IMG/VR virus record: IMGVR_UViG_3300024239_000161
Coordinates: 25,330 to 89,329 of that record
From: a virus
Reading direction: 5' to 3' (one strand)
DNA length: 64,000 nucleotides
The notes beneath the pieces are model-generated. The model saw only the letters and a program-made list of their open reading frames with translations, was not told the DNA's origin and did not search any database. Below are positions 32,702 to 40,239 of this stretch, piece after piece. The number at the start of each line of letters is the position of its first letter. The first letter of the stretch is position 1. The translations under genes and the position numbers were made by a program.

Positions 32702-33499
32702 ATGAAAGTCAAAATTGTATCTGATTTGCACCTTGAGTGCTGTGAGTATGAGCACGAACTTCCTAATCTTGGTGAAGGTGAAGTTTTGATTCTTGGTGGT
32801 GACATTCTATGTGCTCGCCACTTCAAGAAAGATGGAAACTTTCGTAAGAACTACGAAAGATTTGTAAAGCGTTGTTATGATAATTTTAATACCATTCTTT
32901 ACATCGCAGGCAATCATGAAGCATATGGATACAACTATGAAGGTAGTTGGAATGTCCTGAAAGAGCATCTTGGTAACCACTTTCATGTTATGGAAGATAG
33001 TGTTGTCAAGATTCAAGACTGGGTTTTTATTGGTTCAACTTTCTGGACTGATTTCCGTAATGGAAATGCTCTGGAAATGATGGAAGCATCTCAGTGTCTG
33101 AATGATTATAAGACCATTCGTATCACTTCGAAGTATCGCAAGATGAACCCTGACGATACTTATGCTTTTCATAACAACTCCAAGCAATTCCTACTGGATC
33201 AGTTAGAACTTTTCAAAAATCAGAAAATCTGGATTCTGACGCACCACGCACCCTCTTACCAGTCGGTTCACGAAAAATTCAAAAGTAGTGGAATCGCAAA
33301 CGGTGCCTACGTCAGCGATCTTGACGGTCTCATTCTAGACCATCCTGAGATTCGGGTCTGGTCGCACGGACATACCCATACTTCCTTTGACTATAAGATT
33401 GGTGATTGTAGAGTAGTGTGTAATCCCAGAGGATATTATCCACTGGAAATGAATCCAGATTTTGACCCTAACTTTGAAATCGATACGGACAATCTCTAA
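32702..33499 (+). CDS. Calcineurin-like metallophosphoesterase
   Basis: A 265-residue protein with all the metal-binding motifs in order: SDLHLE (D8, H10), LGGDIL, AGNHEAYG, ILTHHAP, and HGHTHTSFDY. This two-metal fold hydrolyses phosphodiesters or phosphomonoesters; the substrate cannot be read from sequence. TATAAT at 32673-32678 lies upstream without a clear -35. It is followed by early promoter module 2, whose GACA motif lies inside the last codons. Confidence 0.88.
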   Translation: MKVKIVSDLHLECCEYEHELPNLGEGEVLILGGDILCARHFKKDGNFRKNYERFVKRCYDNFNTILYIAGNHEAYGYNYEGSWNVLKEHLGNHFHVMEDSVVKIQDWVFIGSTFWTDFRNGNALEMMEASQCLNDYKTIRITSKYRKMNPDDTYAFHNNSKQFLLDQLELFKNQKIWILTHHAPSYQSVHEKFKSSGIANGAYVSDLDGLILDHPEIRVWSHGHTHTSFDYKIGDCRVVCNPRGYYPLEMNPDFDPNFEIDTDNL

Positions 33500-33544
33500 A
33501 CTGGCACAGGGGCACTTCACAGGTGCCCTTTTCTGCTGTATAAT
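33488..33544 (+). promoter_or_regulatory. Early promoter module 2 (terminator-promoter)
   Basis: GACAATC at 33488, AAACTGG, hairpin GGGCAC/GTGCCC (33510-33528) with TTTT, and TATAAT at 33539-33544. The hairpin loop holds TTCACA (33516-33521), exactly 17 bases before the -10, so one hairpin is both terminator and -35 region. Motif to -10 is 51 bases. Confidence 0.7.
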
Positions 33545-33565
33545 ACTTCCATAAGCAAAAGACCA

Positions 33566-33742
33566 ATGCACTATCTTTGTCTTCTGGACGGCACCATAGA
33601 GTATGCTGCTAATGACTGGAATCAATTTCAGCATTATCAGGTAATGTATGCCGAAGAGCACCAAGATGCTGAAGTCCAGTATCTTACTCTCACTGATGAA
33701 GAATATGACCAATTTTTTGCTCCTTTGGATGAAGAAGAATGA
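33566..33742 (+). CDS. Small acidic protein, paralogue of 35239-35412
   Basis: A 58-residue protein, MHYLCLLDGTIEYAANDW then YQVMYAEEHQDAEVQYLTLT and DEEYDQFF. Nearly the same pattern recurs in the ORF at 35239. It is first in a unit behind early promoter module 2; the next gene starts by overlap. Confidence 0.7.
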   Translation: MHYLCLLDGTIEYAANDWNQFQHYQVMYAEEHQDAEVQYLTLTDEEYDQFFAPLDEEE

Positions 33743-33954
33743 GAAAAGTCGTAGTAAAACCTAAATCCAGCAAGGCAAAGAATCGTCTAGCGAATACAAT
33801 GGACAATAACCCTGTCTGCATTGTAGAGCAGGATACTGGTGGTGAATTGTTTCTTGCCAGTGAGAACCGCAAATACTTCTTCTGGGTCAGCACTCGTCAG
33901 GGCACAAATCGTTTCGGTGACAAATCTGATGCACATTGGGAGGTGATTGAATGA
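33739..33954 (+). CDS. Small basic protein, unknown function
   Basis: A 71-residue protein with a basic start (MRKVVVKPKSSKAKNRLANT) and a beta-rich end (ELFLASENRKYFFWVSTRQG). Coupled by ATGA overlaps to both neighbours. Confidence 0.65.
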   Translation: MRKVVVKPKSSKAKNRLANTMDNNPVCIVEQDTGGELFLASENRKYFFWVSTRQGTNRFGDKSDAHWEVIE

Positions 33955-34127
33955 AACCAAAATTCCGTGTTATTCTAGAACAAGCAATCGAAGAGGGTGT
34001 GCGTCGTGGTTATTCCCGAGCATTCAAGTATATTGACAATCCCACTGAAGGTGCTATCATTGAAGCAGTGGAAGACGCTGTGATGTCTTCCATCTACGAA
34101 TACTTTAATTTTGAGGAGGATGAATGA
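33951..34127 (+). CDS. Small helical protein, unknown function
   Basis: A 58-residue protein (FRVILEQAIEEGVRRGYSRA, IIEAVEDAVMSSIYEYFNFE). Two predicted helices. Coupled by ATGA on both sides. Confidence 0.65.
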   Translation: MKPKFRVILEQAIEEGVRRGYSRAFKYIDNPTEGAIIEAVEDAVMSSIYEYFNFEEDE

Positions 34128-34396
34128 GTTTTTCTAAGACTGTTTCTGTTTGTGCTGCTCTCGCAAGTATCTTTGCTGCTGGTGCTGCTGGTTGGAAACT
34201 GGCAAATGAAAATCAATCTCAACCTGTAGAGCAAACACAAGATGTTTCTGCTTTTGAAGAAAAAATTAATCAACTTGAAGAAGAACTAAAACAAGTAAAG
34301 GAACAACCAAAACCTGAAACTGTAGTAGTTCAGAAACCTGTAATTCTTCCACCTCTTCCACCAGTTCCAGAACCTAAACCAGGAGAATTTGAATGA
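34124..34396 (+). CDS. Membrane-anchored coiled-coil protein with Pro-rich tail
   Basis: A 90-residue protein with an N-terminal hydrophobic segment (VCAALASIFAAGAAGW), then a heptad coiled-coil (FEEKINQLEEELKQVKEQ), then a proline-rich end (PVILPPLPPVPEPKPGEFE). This layout fits a membrane anchor with a periplasmic rod, as in some lysis or membrane-remodelling proteins, but no family match was seen. Confidence 0.65.
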   Translation: MSFSKTVSVCAALASIFAAGAAGWKLANENQSQPVEQTQDVSAFEEKINQLEEELKQVKEQPKPETVVVQKPVILPPLPPVPEPKPGEFE

Positions 34397-34602
34397 CCTA
34401 CGATGAACTCTACGAGCACATTGTAAACTATGTTGCGATGCCACATACCACTATCACGGTGCATGATAAGCGTCGTGCTTGTTTGATTCTTGGTGCTGTT
34501 ATGGAGTTTCACCTTGATTGTGCTGATGAAGGTATAGACCCTCGCACACTTGATATGACTGGTTTTGTGAATGAAAAACTTGATGAATTGGAGGGCAAAT
34601 GA
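34393..34602 (+). CDS. Small protein, unknown function
   Basis: A 69-residue acidic protein (MTYDELYEHIVNYVAMPHTT, RRACLILGAVMEFHLDCADE). ATGA-coupled to both neighbours. Confidence 0.65.
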   Translation: MTYDELYEHIVNYVAMPHTTITVHDKRRACLILGAVMEFHLDCADEGIDPRTLDMTGFVNEKLDELEGK

Positions 34603-34868
34603 GGTTTCGTAACATAGAATTTAGATGGAGCAAATGTAACAACAAGTATGAACTCGTCAAGTGGAATACACCAACAGAAGATAGTTTCTTCAAAGACCCA
34701 ACCTGTTATGTGATTGCTTTTTTTGATAAAGACAAAGAATCTTACAATATGAGAACCATTGGAGACCGATTCTTTGAGGATAAAGATGCTTGGGTTGTTG
34801 GTAAGTATAGTCTGGAGTTTCTAAATGCTATTTTTGATATTGAGAAACAAGAAGAGGACAATCTCTAA
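34599..34868 (+). CDS. Small protein, unknown function
   Basis: An 89-residue protein rich in aromatic and charged residues (FRNIEFRWSKCNNKYELVKW, YVIAFFDKDKESYNMRTIGD). The last codons are part of promoter module 3. Confidence 0.65.
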   Translation: MRFRNIEFRWSKCNNKYELVKWNTPTEDSFFKDPTCYVIAFFDKDKESYNMRTIGDRFFEDKDAWVVGKYSLEFLNAIFDIEKQEEDNL

Positions 34869-34912
34869 ACTGGCACAGGGCATCTCCACAGGTGCCCTTT
34901 TTGGTCTATAAT
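34857..34912 (+). promoter_or_regulatory. Early promoter module 3 (terminator-promoter)
   Basis: GACAATC at 34857 then CTCTAAACTGG, hairpin GGGCA/TGCCC (34878-34897) with a T-run, TATAAT at 34907-34912. The first 24 bases match module 2 exactly. Motif to -10 is 50 bases. Confidence 0.65.
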
Positions 34913-34933
34913 GACTTCATACACAACAAACCA

Positions 34934-35242
34934 ATGATTGAACTCCAATTTACAAGAGAAGAACTCCGTCATCTTTATGATGTTCTTCTTAGAAATCATC
35001 TTCAAGTCAAGCAATCAGTAATGAATAAGATTGATAAAGAACTTATTGCCGATGAGATCTTTGAACTTCTTGGTGATCTTGAGTGTTTGGATCCTATTCT
35101 TGATGAGGAATGGCAGAACAAACTATGGTATGATGACCCAGAAGATGAGTACACAATTGCTGTAAAAAGAGATCCTAAAATGTGGAATCGCCAAACGATT
35201 GCTGAACTTAAAACTCTTATTGGTAAACTGGAGGCAAAATGA
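34934..35242 (+). CDS. Helical acidic protein, unknown function
   Basis: A 102-residue protein, MIELQFTREELRHLYDVLLR then KIDKELIADEIFELLGDLEC. ATG 34934 is chosen because the in-frame alternative at 34892 lies upstream of the promoter -10. The opening resembles those at 41432 and 51559, which share a strand plus T/S-x-x-E-L-x-x-L helix. Confidence 0.65.
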   Translation: MIELQFTREELRHLYDVLLRNHLQVKQSVMNKIDKELIADEIFELLGDLECLDPILDEEWQNKLWYDDPEDEYTIAVKRDPKMWNRQTIAELKTLIGKLEAK

Positions 35243-35412
35243 ACTACCTTTGCCTTGTTGATGGTCTTGTAGAATACGCCAGCACTTCTGAAAGTTCCTT
35301 TGCTCATTACCAACTGATGTATGCCGAAGAACACCAAGATGCTGATGTCCAGTATCTCACACTGACTGATGAAGAGTATGATGCTATGTTCCCTGTGGAG
35401 GATGAAGAATGA
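35239..35412 (+). CDS. Small acidic protein, paralogue of 33566-33742
   Basis: A 57-residue protein, MNYLCLVDGLVEYASTSESS then YQLMYAEEHQDADVQYLTLT. Both copies keep MYAEEHQDA and VQYLTLTDEEYD. ATGA-coupled on both sides. Confidence 0.7.
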   Translation: MNYLCLVDGLVEYASTSESSFAHYQLMYAEEHQDADVQYLTLTDEEYDAMFPVEDEE

Positions 35413-35588
35413 CTGACACCTGGAAGAAATGGACTATCTGGACTTCTATTCATCTCTTTGAGTATTGTGTGTATTCTTGGAGAAATCATATGTGGAACCA
35501 TCTTGACGGGTATCCTAATGAAACCAGAATGAGAAACTTATTCTGGCACTATCTAAACTACGGCAACACAAACACTTATTATGACTAA
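35409..35588 (+). CDS. Small Trp/Tyr-rich protein
   Basis: A 59-residue protein (TWKKWTIWTSIHLFEYCVYS, NLFWHYLNYGNTNTYYD). Overlaps the next ORF by 8 bases. No family recognised. Confidence 0.55.
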   Translation: MTDTWKKWTIWTSIHLFEYCVYSWRNHMWNHLDGYPNETRMRNLFWHYLNYGNTNTYYD

Positions 35589-35787
35589 AACATACACAAG
35601 AGAACAATTTATTCAAAAACTGAATAAGGGTGATATTCCAGAAAGATATTGTCTTTTTGCTGGGAAAGGATATGTTCCTAAAAAAGTTCCATTCACTATC
35701 TACCAAGAGTTTGATAATCTAACGGATTTCTTGAATATGAGACAATCACATATCCAGAATGGTCTAAATGTTTTATGTTTTGCTTGA
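35581..35787 (+). CDS. Small basic protein, unknown function
   Basis: A 68-residue protein (YTREQFIQKLNKGDIPERYC, KKVPFTIYQEFDNLTDFLNM). No clear domain. Confidence 0.6.
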   Translation: MTKTYTREQFIQKLNKGDIPERYCLFAGKGYVPKKVPFTIYQEFDNLTDFLNMRQSHIQNGLNVLCFA

Positions 35788-35792
35788 TTATT

Positions 35793-36074
35793 ATGACTAA
35801 CGAAGAATACCCAGTATCAAACGAATTCATCACATTTGTAAGAATTCGACTGAACCACGAACAAAAGCAACAACTCAATCGTTTCCTCAATCTCCATTAT
35901 CTTGGTGATGTGAATTGTAATGAAATGGATGAGAATGGTCATTTTGTTGCCAAGTATCCAGAGAAAGAAACAGAAGAGTTCAAAGATGCTATGTGGAGAG
36001 CACACACAACTCACGAATGTGAAGTCAAAGTGGTGTTTGATGTAAATGGTAATTGTAGGTTAGAACTACCATAA
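35793..36074 (+). CDS. Small protein, unknown function
   Basis: A 93-residue protein starting at ATG 35793 (MTNEEYPVSNEFITFVRIRL), with a ferredoxin-like strand-helix pattern and KYPEKETEEFKDAMWRAHTT. Its stop codon is part of the outer late box of cassette 4, so the endonuclease element inserted directly after it. Confidence 0.65.
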   Translation: MTNEEYPVSNEFITFVRIRLNHEQKQQLNRFLNLHYLGDVNCNEMDENGHFVAKYPEKETEEFKDAMWRAHTTHECEVKVVFDVNGNCRLELP

Positions 36075-36175
36075 ATAATAATGCTTGTGTGTGTCGTAAC
36101 CAGAAGCAGAGATTAGGTGTCTTCGGACACCTTTTCTTGTATAAATAGTAATACGACACACAACAAGGCAGAACT
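36071..36175 (+). promoter_or_regulatory. Late-switch cassette 4
   Basis: Outer box ATAAATAA (36071-36078), left arm TGTGTGTCGTA (36088-36098), hairpin AGGTGTC-TTCG-GACACCT (36115-36132) followed by TTTCTT, inner promoter TATAAATA (36140-36147), right arm TACGACACACA (36152-36162). The arms are exact complements of 11 bases. AAGG at 36166-36169 precedes ATG 36176. Confidence 0.75.
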
Positions 36176-36919
36176 ATGACTTCACAAAGTCCAAGAATAT
36201 ACTTGTATAAGATTACCTTTGAAGAAGTTTCTTATTACTATTATGGTGCTCATAAAGAAAAAAAGTTTAATGAATACTATATGGGAACTCCTGTAACCCA
36301 TAAGTGGATGTGGAAATTTTATACTCCTAAAAAGCAAATACTTCAATTTTTTGACTTCACAGATGAAGGTTGGATAGAAGCACAGGAAGTTGAAAAGAGA
36401 TTAATAAAACCATTTTATAACACCGATAAGTGGTGTCTTAATGAAAATGTTGGTGGTAAAGTTTTTATTGATTTGTGCTCAAAGGGTGGAAGAAAAGCAT
36501 ATGAACTTGGAATAGGAGGACACGCAAGGACTAAAGAACAAATGACCAAAGATGGGAAAAGTGGAGGAAAAAAAGCATACGAACTTGGATTGGGCATTCA
36601 TGGAAGAACTAAAGAACAAATGAGTGAAGATGCAAAAAATGGAGGACTAACCGCATATAAACTTGGTGTTGGAGTTCACGGAAGAACTAAAGAACAAATG
36701 AGTGAAGATGGTAAAAAAGCAACACAAAGAGCAAAAGAACTTCGTGTAGGTCTTTATGGACTGGCAACCGAAGAAAGAAGAGAAAATGTAAAAATTACCA
36801 ATTCACAAAGATGGGAATGTTGTATGACTGGTTATGTATCAACTTCTGCTGGAGTAGTTTCTTATCAAAAAGGAAAAGGAATAGATACATCTAAAAATAA
36901 TAGAAGACGCATATCATAA
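36176..36919 (+). CDS. GIY-YIG-like homing endonuclease with tandem repeats
   Basis: In this 247-residue protein, residues 1-90 look like a divergent GIY-YIG domain: IYLYKITFEEVSYYYYGAHK with E (WIEAQEVEKRL). About 98-200 holds four repeats of 22-25 residues built on GG-x-x-AYELG-x-G, HGRTKEQM and SED-x-K. They differ from NUMOD3 but probably also bind DNA modularly. The C-terminus is basic (KNNRRRIS). Late cassette 4 upstream supports a mobile endonuclease. The catalytic arginine of the domain is not certain by eye. Confidence 0.75.
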   Translation: MTSQSPRIYLYKITFEEVSYYYYGAHKEKKFNEYYMGTPVTHKWMWKFYTPKKQILQFFDFTDEGWIEAQEVEKRLIKPFYNTDKWCLNENVGGKVFIDLCSKGGRKAYELGIGGHARTKEQMTKDGKSGGKKAYELGLGIHGRTKEQMSEDAKNGGLTAYKLGVGVHGRTKEQMSEDGKKATQRAKELRVGLYGLATEERRENVKITNSQRWECCMTGYVSTSAGVVSYQKGKGIDTSKNNRRRIS

Positions 36920-36920
36920 G

Positions 36921-36977
36921 GACACTTTCTAAACTGGAACAAGGGCACTTGAAATCAGGTGTCCTTTGTCGTATAAT
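36921..36977 (+). promoter_or_regulatory. Early promoter module 4 (terminator-promoter)
   Basis: GACACTT at 36921, AAACTGG, hairpin GGGCAC/GTGTCC (36943-36964), TTGAAA in the loop (36949-36954), 17-base spacer, TATAAT (36972-36977). Motif to -10 is 51 bases. Confidence 0.7.
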
Positions 36978-36999
36978 GACTTCATAAGCAACTAAACCG

Positions 37000-37263
37000 A
37001 TGAACTACGAAACTGAAATCATAGATGGGCACAAAGCAGTTGTCCGTCATTTCTTTGAACCACACGAAATCCAAGTTGGTTCTCGTTGGGCACGGGCAGA
37101 TGGTTCCAAAGGTTTTGTGACCGTTGAGGGTTTCAATTATTATGGAAGTGTAAATCCTTATGAATGGGATGTTGTGTATTCTTGGGAAGAGAACGGTGTA
37201 AAGAAAACCTGGCAAAAGGAAATGTTTATTTTTCAAACCAGATATTGCCTGATTGTAGAATGA
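37000..37263 (+). CDS. Small beta-rich protein, paralogue of 45932-46192
   Basis: An 87-residue protein, MNYETEIIDGHKAVVRHFFE then PHEIQVGSRW and YSWEENGVKKTW. The copy at 45932 shares most of these blocks. Probably a small beta-barrel. First gene after early promoter module 4. Confidence 0.7.
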   Translation: MNYETEIIDGHKAVVRHFFEPHEIQVGSRWARADGSKGFVTVEGFNYYGSVNPYEWDVVYSWEENGVKKTWQKEMFIFQTRYCLIVE

Positions 37264-37349
37264 AACTCAACACTATTGTTTTACTGAATGCCTACCAAAC
37301 AATTGTTCTTTGTTGGGGAGTAGCAATTGCTCTTGGTATTCTAAAATGA
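37260..37349 (+). CDS. Very small membrane peptide
   Basis: A 29-residue peptide, mostly hydrophobic (IVLLNAYQTIVLCWGVAIAL), coupled by ATGA on both sides. Single predicted membrane segment. Its reality rests on the start-stop coupling. Confidence 0.5.
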   Translation: MKLNTIVLLNAYQTIVLCWGVAIALGILK

Positions 37350-37498
37350 ACCTCATAATCAAATACTTACTTCAAGTTCCTTTACTTTTCTTTTTTGTTA
37401 CTGGGATAAACTCAATTGTTGGTGATGACTATTTGATTTCTATTCTGGTGGCATTTGGTGCCTTACTTCTTTATACTACCGGTGATTATCTTGACTAA
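37346..37498 (+). CDS. Small two-segment membrane protein
   Basis: A 50-residue protein with two hydrophobic stretches (LLQVPLLFFFVTG and LISILVAFGALLLYTTG). Start ATG 37346 overlaps the preceding stop. Confidence 0.6.
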   Translation: MNLIIKYLLQVPLLFFFVTGINSIVGDDYLISILVAFGALLLYTTGDYLD

Positions 37499-37751
37499 AC
37501 TCTTTCAATACGATAAAAAAGTTTGGGATGATGGTGATACTGACTACACTTGGCAGCTTGGTATCATCAACAATAAAACATTACTCTGGGTTCATTATGA
37601 AAATCCCAGTCGTTTAGTTTTTAGTGATGGTGGATTACACATCCTATTCTCATTTTTTACTAATTCTTTATTTGGAGTAGATTTTCAAGTTGGTAAGGTT
37701 GGTTTGAGTTTAAACTTTTTTACAGAATACTTTGATGGATGGAATGACTAA
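37491..37751 (+). CDS. Protein of unknown function, TTG start likely
   Basis: About 86 residues beginning TKLFQYDKKVWDDGDTDYTW. No ATG fits near the upstream stop; TTG at 37491 would give an overlap of 8 bases, like neighbours. An in-frame alternative begins at 37455 inside the membrane gene. The C-terminal half is aromatic-rich. Confidence 0.55.
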   Translation: MTKLFQYDKKVWDDGDTDYTWQLGIINNKTLLWVHYENPSRLVFSDGGLHILFSFFTNSLFGVDFQVGKVGLSLNFFTEYFDGWND

Positions 37752-37951
37752 TGTTTAACTTCAAAGAGGACTGGGAAGAACCAACCAAAAAAGCAATTCA
37801 ACAAATTATCTCCTATAAAGGATACATTCCATCCAAAGACCTCAACGAGTATCAGTATCAAACCTATCTCCAAGTAGCAACACCACAAGAACTGGAAAAA
37901 GACATTATCTTTGAAGCAACGATGCGTAAAGTTATTAGAGGTGTATTATGA
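37751..37951 (+). CDS. Small protein, unknown function
   Basis: A 66-residue helical protein (FNFKEDWEEPTKKAIQQIIS, TPQELEKDIIFEATMRKVIR). TAATG overlap with the previous ORF and ATGA with the next. Confidence 0.65.
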   Translation: MFNFKEDWEEPTKKAIQQIISYKGYIPSKDLNEYQYQTYLQVATPQELEKDIIFEATMRKVIRGVL

Positions 37952-38148
37952 AAGTTTATGATTACCGAATTGTAGAGTGCTTTGATTTTGATGAGATGAG
38001 CACCTATTACAGCATTCAAAAATATAGTGTTGCTCAAGAAGAATATGTTCTTTACTCACCTAAACGATTTCTAGAACTTATGCAAGCAAGAGCAGCAATT
38101 AAGATGTTGAGGAAATATAAACAACCAATTTACCATTATGTGGAGTGA
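37948..38148 (+). CDS. Small protein, unknown function
   Basis: A 66-residue protein (YDYRIVECFDFDEMSTYYSI, LMQARAAIKMLRKYKQP). Beta strand start and helical end. Confidence 0.65.
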   Translation: MKVYDYRIVECFDFDEMSTYYSIQKYSVAQEEYVLYSPKRFLELMQARAAIKMLRKYKQPIYHYVE

Positions 38149-38151
38149 GAA

Positions 38152-38367
38152 ATGACTAACGAACAAATCCTTGAACTTGTGAGATTTCACTTTCAAGAGG
38201 GTGGATTGAGAGACGATGGTAGTTGTTCTGAATATTTTGGAACTCCTGAAAATTTTATTGAGTTTGCCCGAGCAATCTATGAAATTGGTAATGAAAATGG
38301 TTGGGAAAGTCACCAAGAAAGTGTATCCCTGAACTCCTCTTATCCTACTGATTATAACTATGACTAA
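38152..38367 (+). CDS. Small acidic protein, unknown function
   Basis: A 71-residue protein (MTNEQILELVRFHFQEGGLR, SEYFGTPENFIEFARAIYEI), helical. Overlaps the following membrane ORF by 8 bases. Confidence 0.65.
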   Translation: MTNEQILELVRFHFQEGGLRDDGSCSEYFGTPENFIEFARAIYEIGNENGWESHQESVSLNSSYPTDYNYD

Positions 38368-38533
38368 ACTACTTAAATACATCAAATCTTTAAAAACAAT
38401 CTATGTTCCTTCACTTTGGTTTGGTGTTTTGTTAGTTGCTTTGTTCTTTCCACAGTATGTTTTGTGGTTTATGTTTGGAACTGTTTGGGGAGTTTTATGG
38501 ATGATTGCTTATAATTGGTTTCACGACGAATAA
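38360..38533 (+). CDS. Small membrane protein
   Basis: A 57-residue protein with a basic start (MTKLLKYIKSLK) and two hydrophobic segments (LWFGVLLVALFFPQYVLWFM, TVWGVLWMIAYNWF). Ends at early promoter module 5. Confidence 0.65.
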   Translation: MTKLLKYIKSLKTIYVPSLWFGVLLVALFFPQYVLWFMFGTVWGVLWMIAYNWFHDE

Positions 38534-38534
38534 G

Positions 38535-38590
38535 GACACTTCCCAAACTGTTCACTGACCTCACCACAGACCCTGTGGATGCCTTATAAT
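38535..38590 (+). promoter_or_regulatory. Early promoter module 5
   Basis: GACACTT at 38535, AAACTG, stem CCACAG/CTGTGG (38564-38578), TATAAT at 38585-38590. Motif to -10 is 50 bases. No strong T-run and no clear -35. Confidence 0.6.
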
Positions 38591-38612
38591 ACTCTCATAA
38601 GCAACCAAACCG

Positions 38613-38825
38613 ATGACTAATCCCATCATTCCCAAAGTCGCATACATTCCTCTTGAATACCATATGTCTGTTGAAGATTTCTTGGAAGTTTGGAAGGATA
38701 TGGAAATGGAAGAAGAACCCACACAAGAAGATTATGATACTTTTATTCTTGATAGGGGAAAATCGTATTTTTATGATATGAGAGGAGAACTTGAACTTTA
38801 CATTCGTTTGACGGAGGACAACTGA
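38613..38825 (+). CDS. Small acidic protein, unknown function
   Basis: A 70-residue protein (MTNPIIPKVAYIPLEYHMSV, DFLEVWKDMEMEEEPTQEDY). First gene after early promoter module 5. Confidence 0.65.
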   Translation: MTNPIIPKVAYIPLEYHMSVEDFLEVWKDMEMEEEPTQEDYDTFILDRGKSYFYDMRGELELYIRLTEDN

Positions 38826-38826
38826 A

Positions 38827-38973
38827 ATGTCTAACCCAACTGACGAACAACTTGATGAACTCTGGGATGAGATTGGAGGTTATTACAATCTTTATCCCGA
38901 AGTTAGAAATACTATCCGTGAGGCACTCAATCGTTGGGGAACACCAGAGCCAGAGGTAAAAGAAAATGCCTGA
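38827..38973 (+). CDS. Small acidic protein, unknown function
   Basis: A 48-residue protein (MSNPTDEQLDELWDEIGGYY, VRNTIREALNRWGTPEPEVK). Overlaps the next ORF by 8 bases. Confidence 0.6.
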   Translation: MSNPTDEQLDELWDEIGGYYNLYPEVRNTIREALNRWGTPEPEVKENA

Positions 38974-39097
38974 CGACCTTCAAAGAGAAGAAGAACTATT
39001 CTTCAAAGCACTTGAAGAATACAAAGAGAAAAAATCACAAGAACCAAAAGACAAAACCACAAACACTCTACCAGCAGTAATCGCAGCAGTATTATGA
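38966..39097 (+). CDS. Small protein, unknown function
   Basis: A 43-residue charged protein (LQREEELFFKALEEYKEKKS) ending in a short hydrophobic tail (LPAVIAAVL). ATGA overlap with the next ORF. Confidence 0.55.
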   Translation: MPDDLQREEELFFKALEEYKEKKSQEPKDKTTNTLPAVIAAVL

Positions 39098-39318
39098 CTA
39101 ACCAACAAAAAGCAGAAGAACTCCTAAAAGTTTTCTGGGAAAGTCAAGCACACAATCCTGCTTGGTTGCTCCAAGAAACTCTTCAACATCTTCGTAAGCA
39201 ACTATCAGGGCAAAATCCCGTCAATTTGAATGATGAACTGAATGTTATGTATGTTCTTGGTTATGATGATTGTTTGAAAGATATTGATGCTATTATTGAT
39301 GAATTGGAGTTGCTCTAA
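39094..39318 (+). CDS. Small helical protein, unknown function
   Basis: A 74-residue protein (KAEELLKVFWESQAHNPAWL, MYVLGYDDCLKDIDAIIDEL). The GYDDCL-x-x-I end resembles the GWNDCL/GYNDCL ends of the 44304 and 48722 proteins. Confidence 0.65.
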   Translation: MTNQQKAEELLKVFWESQAHNPAWLLQETLQHLRKQLSGQNPVNLNDELNVMYVLGYDDCLKDIDAIIDELELL

Positions 39319-39512
39319 TGTCTCTTGAAGATGGATTGACTTATCGGCATAAAGCATATGCTAATTCTATGAAAGCATATCGTCAGGCAAATCCCGATTG
39401 GAAAGAACAACAACTCGCAAGTGAAGAGTATGCTAAAAAATGGATGGAAACCTCTGCCTGTGCTTATCAAATAGCACAAGAAAAACTTGCTAATGAATTG
39501 GAGTTATTATGA
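39318..39512 (+). CDS. Small helical protein, unknown function
   Basis: A 64-residue protein (YRHKAYANSMKAYRQANPDW, YAKKWMETSACAYQIAQEKL). Shares the ELELL ending with the upstream ORF; TAATG coupling. Confidence 0.65.
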   Translation: MSLEDGLTYRHKAYANSMKAYRQANPDWKEQQLASEEYAKKWMETSACAYQIAQEKLANELELL

Positions 39513-39721
39513 CTGACACCGCATACAAAGTTTGGGAAGCATTCAAAGCAGAACTTACACAACCAGCAACAGATGATATGAAACAAGCACTTGCTACTGC
39601 TATCCGTGAGATTGCTAATCAATATCAATACTATCAGTGTTGTAAAGATGAAGGTGTAGAAGATATGGTAGTTGATGCTCAAAAACTTTATGAACTTTCT
39701 TATAATGTGGAGGCACTTTAA
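39509..39721 (+). CDS. Small helical protein, paralogue of 40496-40693
   Basis: A 70-residue protein (DMKQALATAIREIANQYQYY, VVDAQKLYELSYNVEAL). The A-x-x-AIR-x-x-A and V-x-A-x-x-x-YE-(L/I)-x-x-x-x-EAL pattern recurs in the 40496 ORF. Confidence 0.65.
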   Translation: MTDTAYKVWEAFKAELTQPATDDMKQALATAIREIANQYQYYQCCKDEGVEDMVVDAQKLYELSYNVEAL

Positions 39722-40024
39722 ATGAAACCGTATTCTCACCTCCATTCAATTCTTGAAGAATTTTTAGATAATCTTCTCTCCCAATCGTTTTACTGGAAAA
39801 GATTTTTCGTTGCTTTTAGTAGTTGGTGTTTTCGTATGACTACTCTCACAGAAGATGATTTAGAAAATAAAGTTCCAATCAATAAATTGGGAATTTATAG
39901 TTTATATTGTGATAAATCTCAGTGGTCTTATAGAGTAGGTGGAGTTCAAGAAGTTCAAAACTTTTGGAATTCTATAAATGAAGGTTATATTGATATGACT
40001 TATGAATTTTTTGGAGTGGAATGA
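39722..40024 (+). CDS. Protein related to 56903 and 57139 ORFs
   Basis: A 100-residue protein with aromatic N-terminal segment (FYWKRFFVAFSSWCFRMTTL) and the end VQNFWNSINEGYIDMTYEFF. A similar FF/FW-x-x-(L/I)-(S/N)-x-G-(Y/W)-x-x-M ending occurs in proteins at 56903 and 57139, suggesting a small phage family. Confidence 0.6.
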   Translation: MKPYSHLHSILEEFLDNLLSQSFYWKRFFVAFSSWCFRMTTLTEDDLENKVPINKLGIYSLYCDKSQWSYRVGGVQEVQNFWNSINEGYIDMTYEFFGVE

Positions 40025-40239
40025 TGAATGAACGAGAAAAACAACTATCACGAGAAATGAATGCGACTGAACCAACAGACGCAGAAATCCTTGAATTTCT
40101 ACTCAATCAATTCAAATCTCATTCTCTTCAAATGAATGGTGAAAGTGATTGGGTTTTTATGAATAGTGGATATCCTATGAGTAGAGCAAAAGGACGAACC
40201 GCAAGAGATGCTGTGATTGCTGCTATGAGGGCAAAATGA
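40021..40239 (+). CDS. Small protein, unknown function
   Basis: A 72-residue protein (EPTDAEILEFLLNQFKSHSL, MNGESDWVFMNSGYPMSRAK) starting at ATG 40021, coupled by ATGA; ATG 40024 is an alternative. Confidence 0.65.
   Translation: MMNEREKQLSREMNATEPTDAEILEFLLNQFKSHSLQMNGESDWVFMNSGYPMSRAKGRTARDAVIAAMRAK

Noticed and set aside
34124-34396. Spanin identity for the Pro-rich membrane protein
   Set aside because: There is a membrane anchor and coiled-coil but no lipobox partner gene nor holin/endolysin neighbours.
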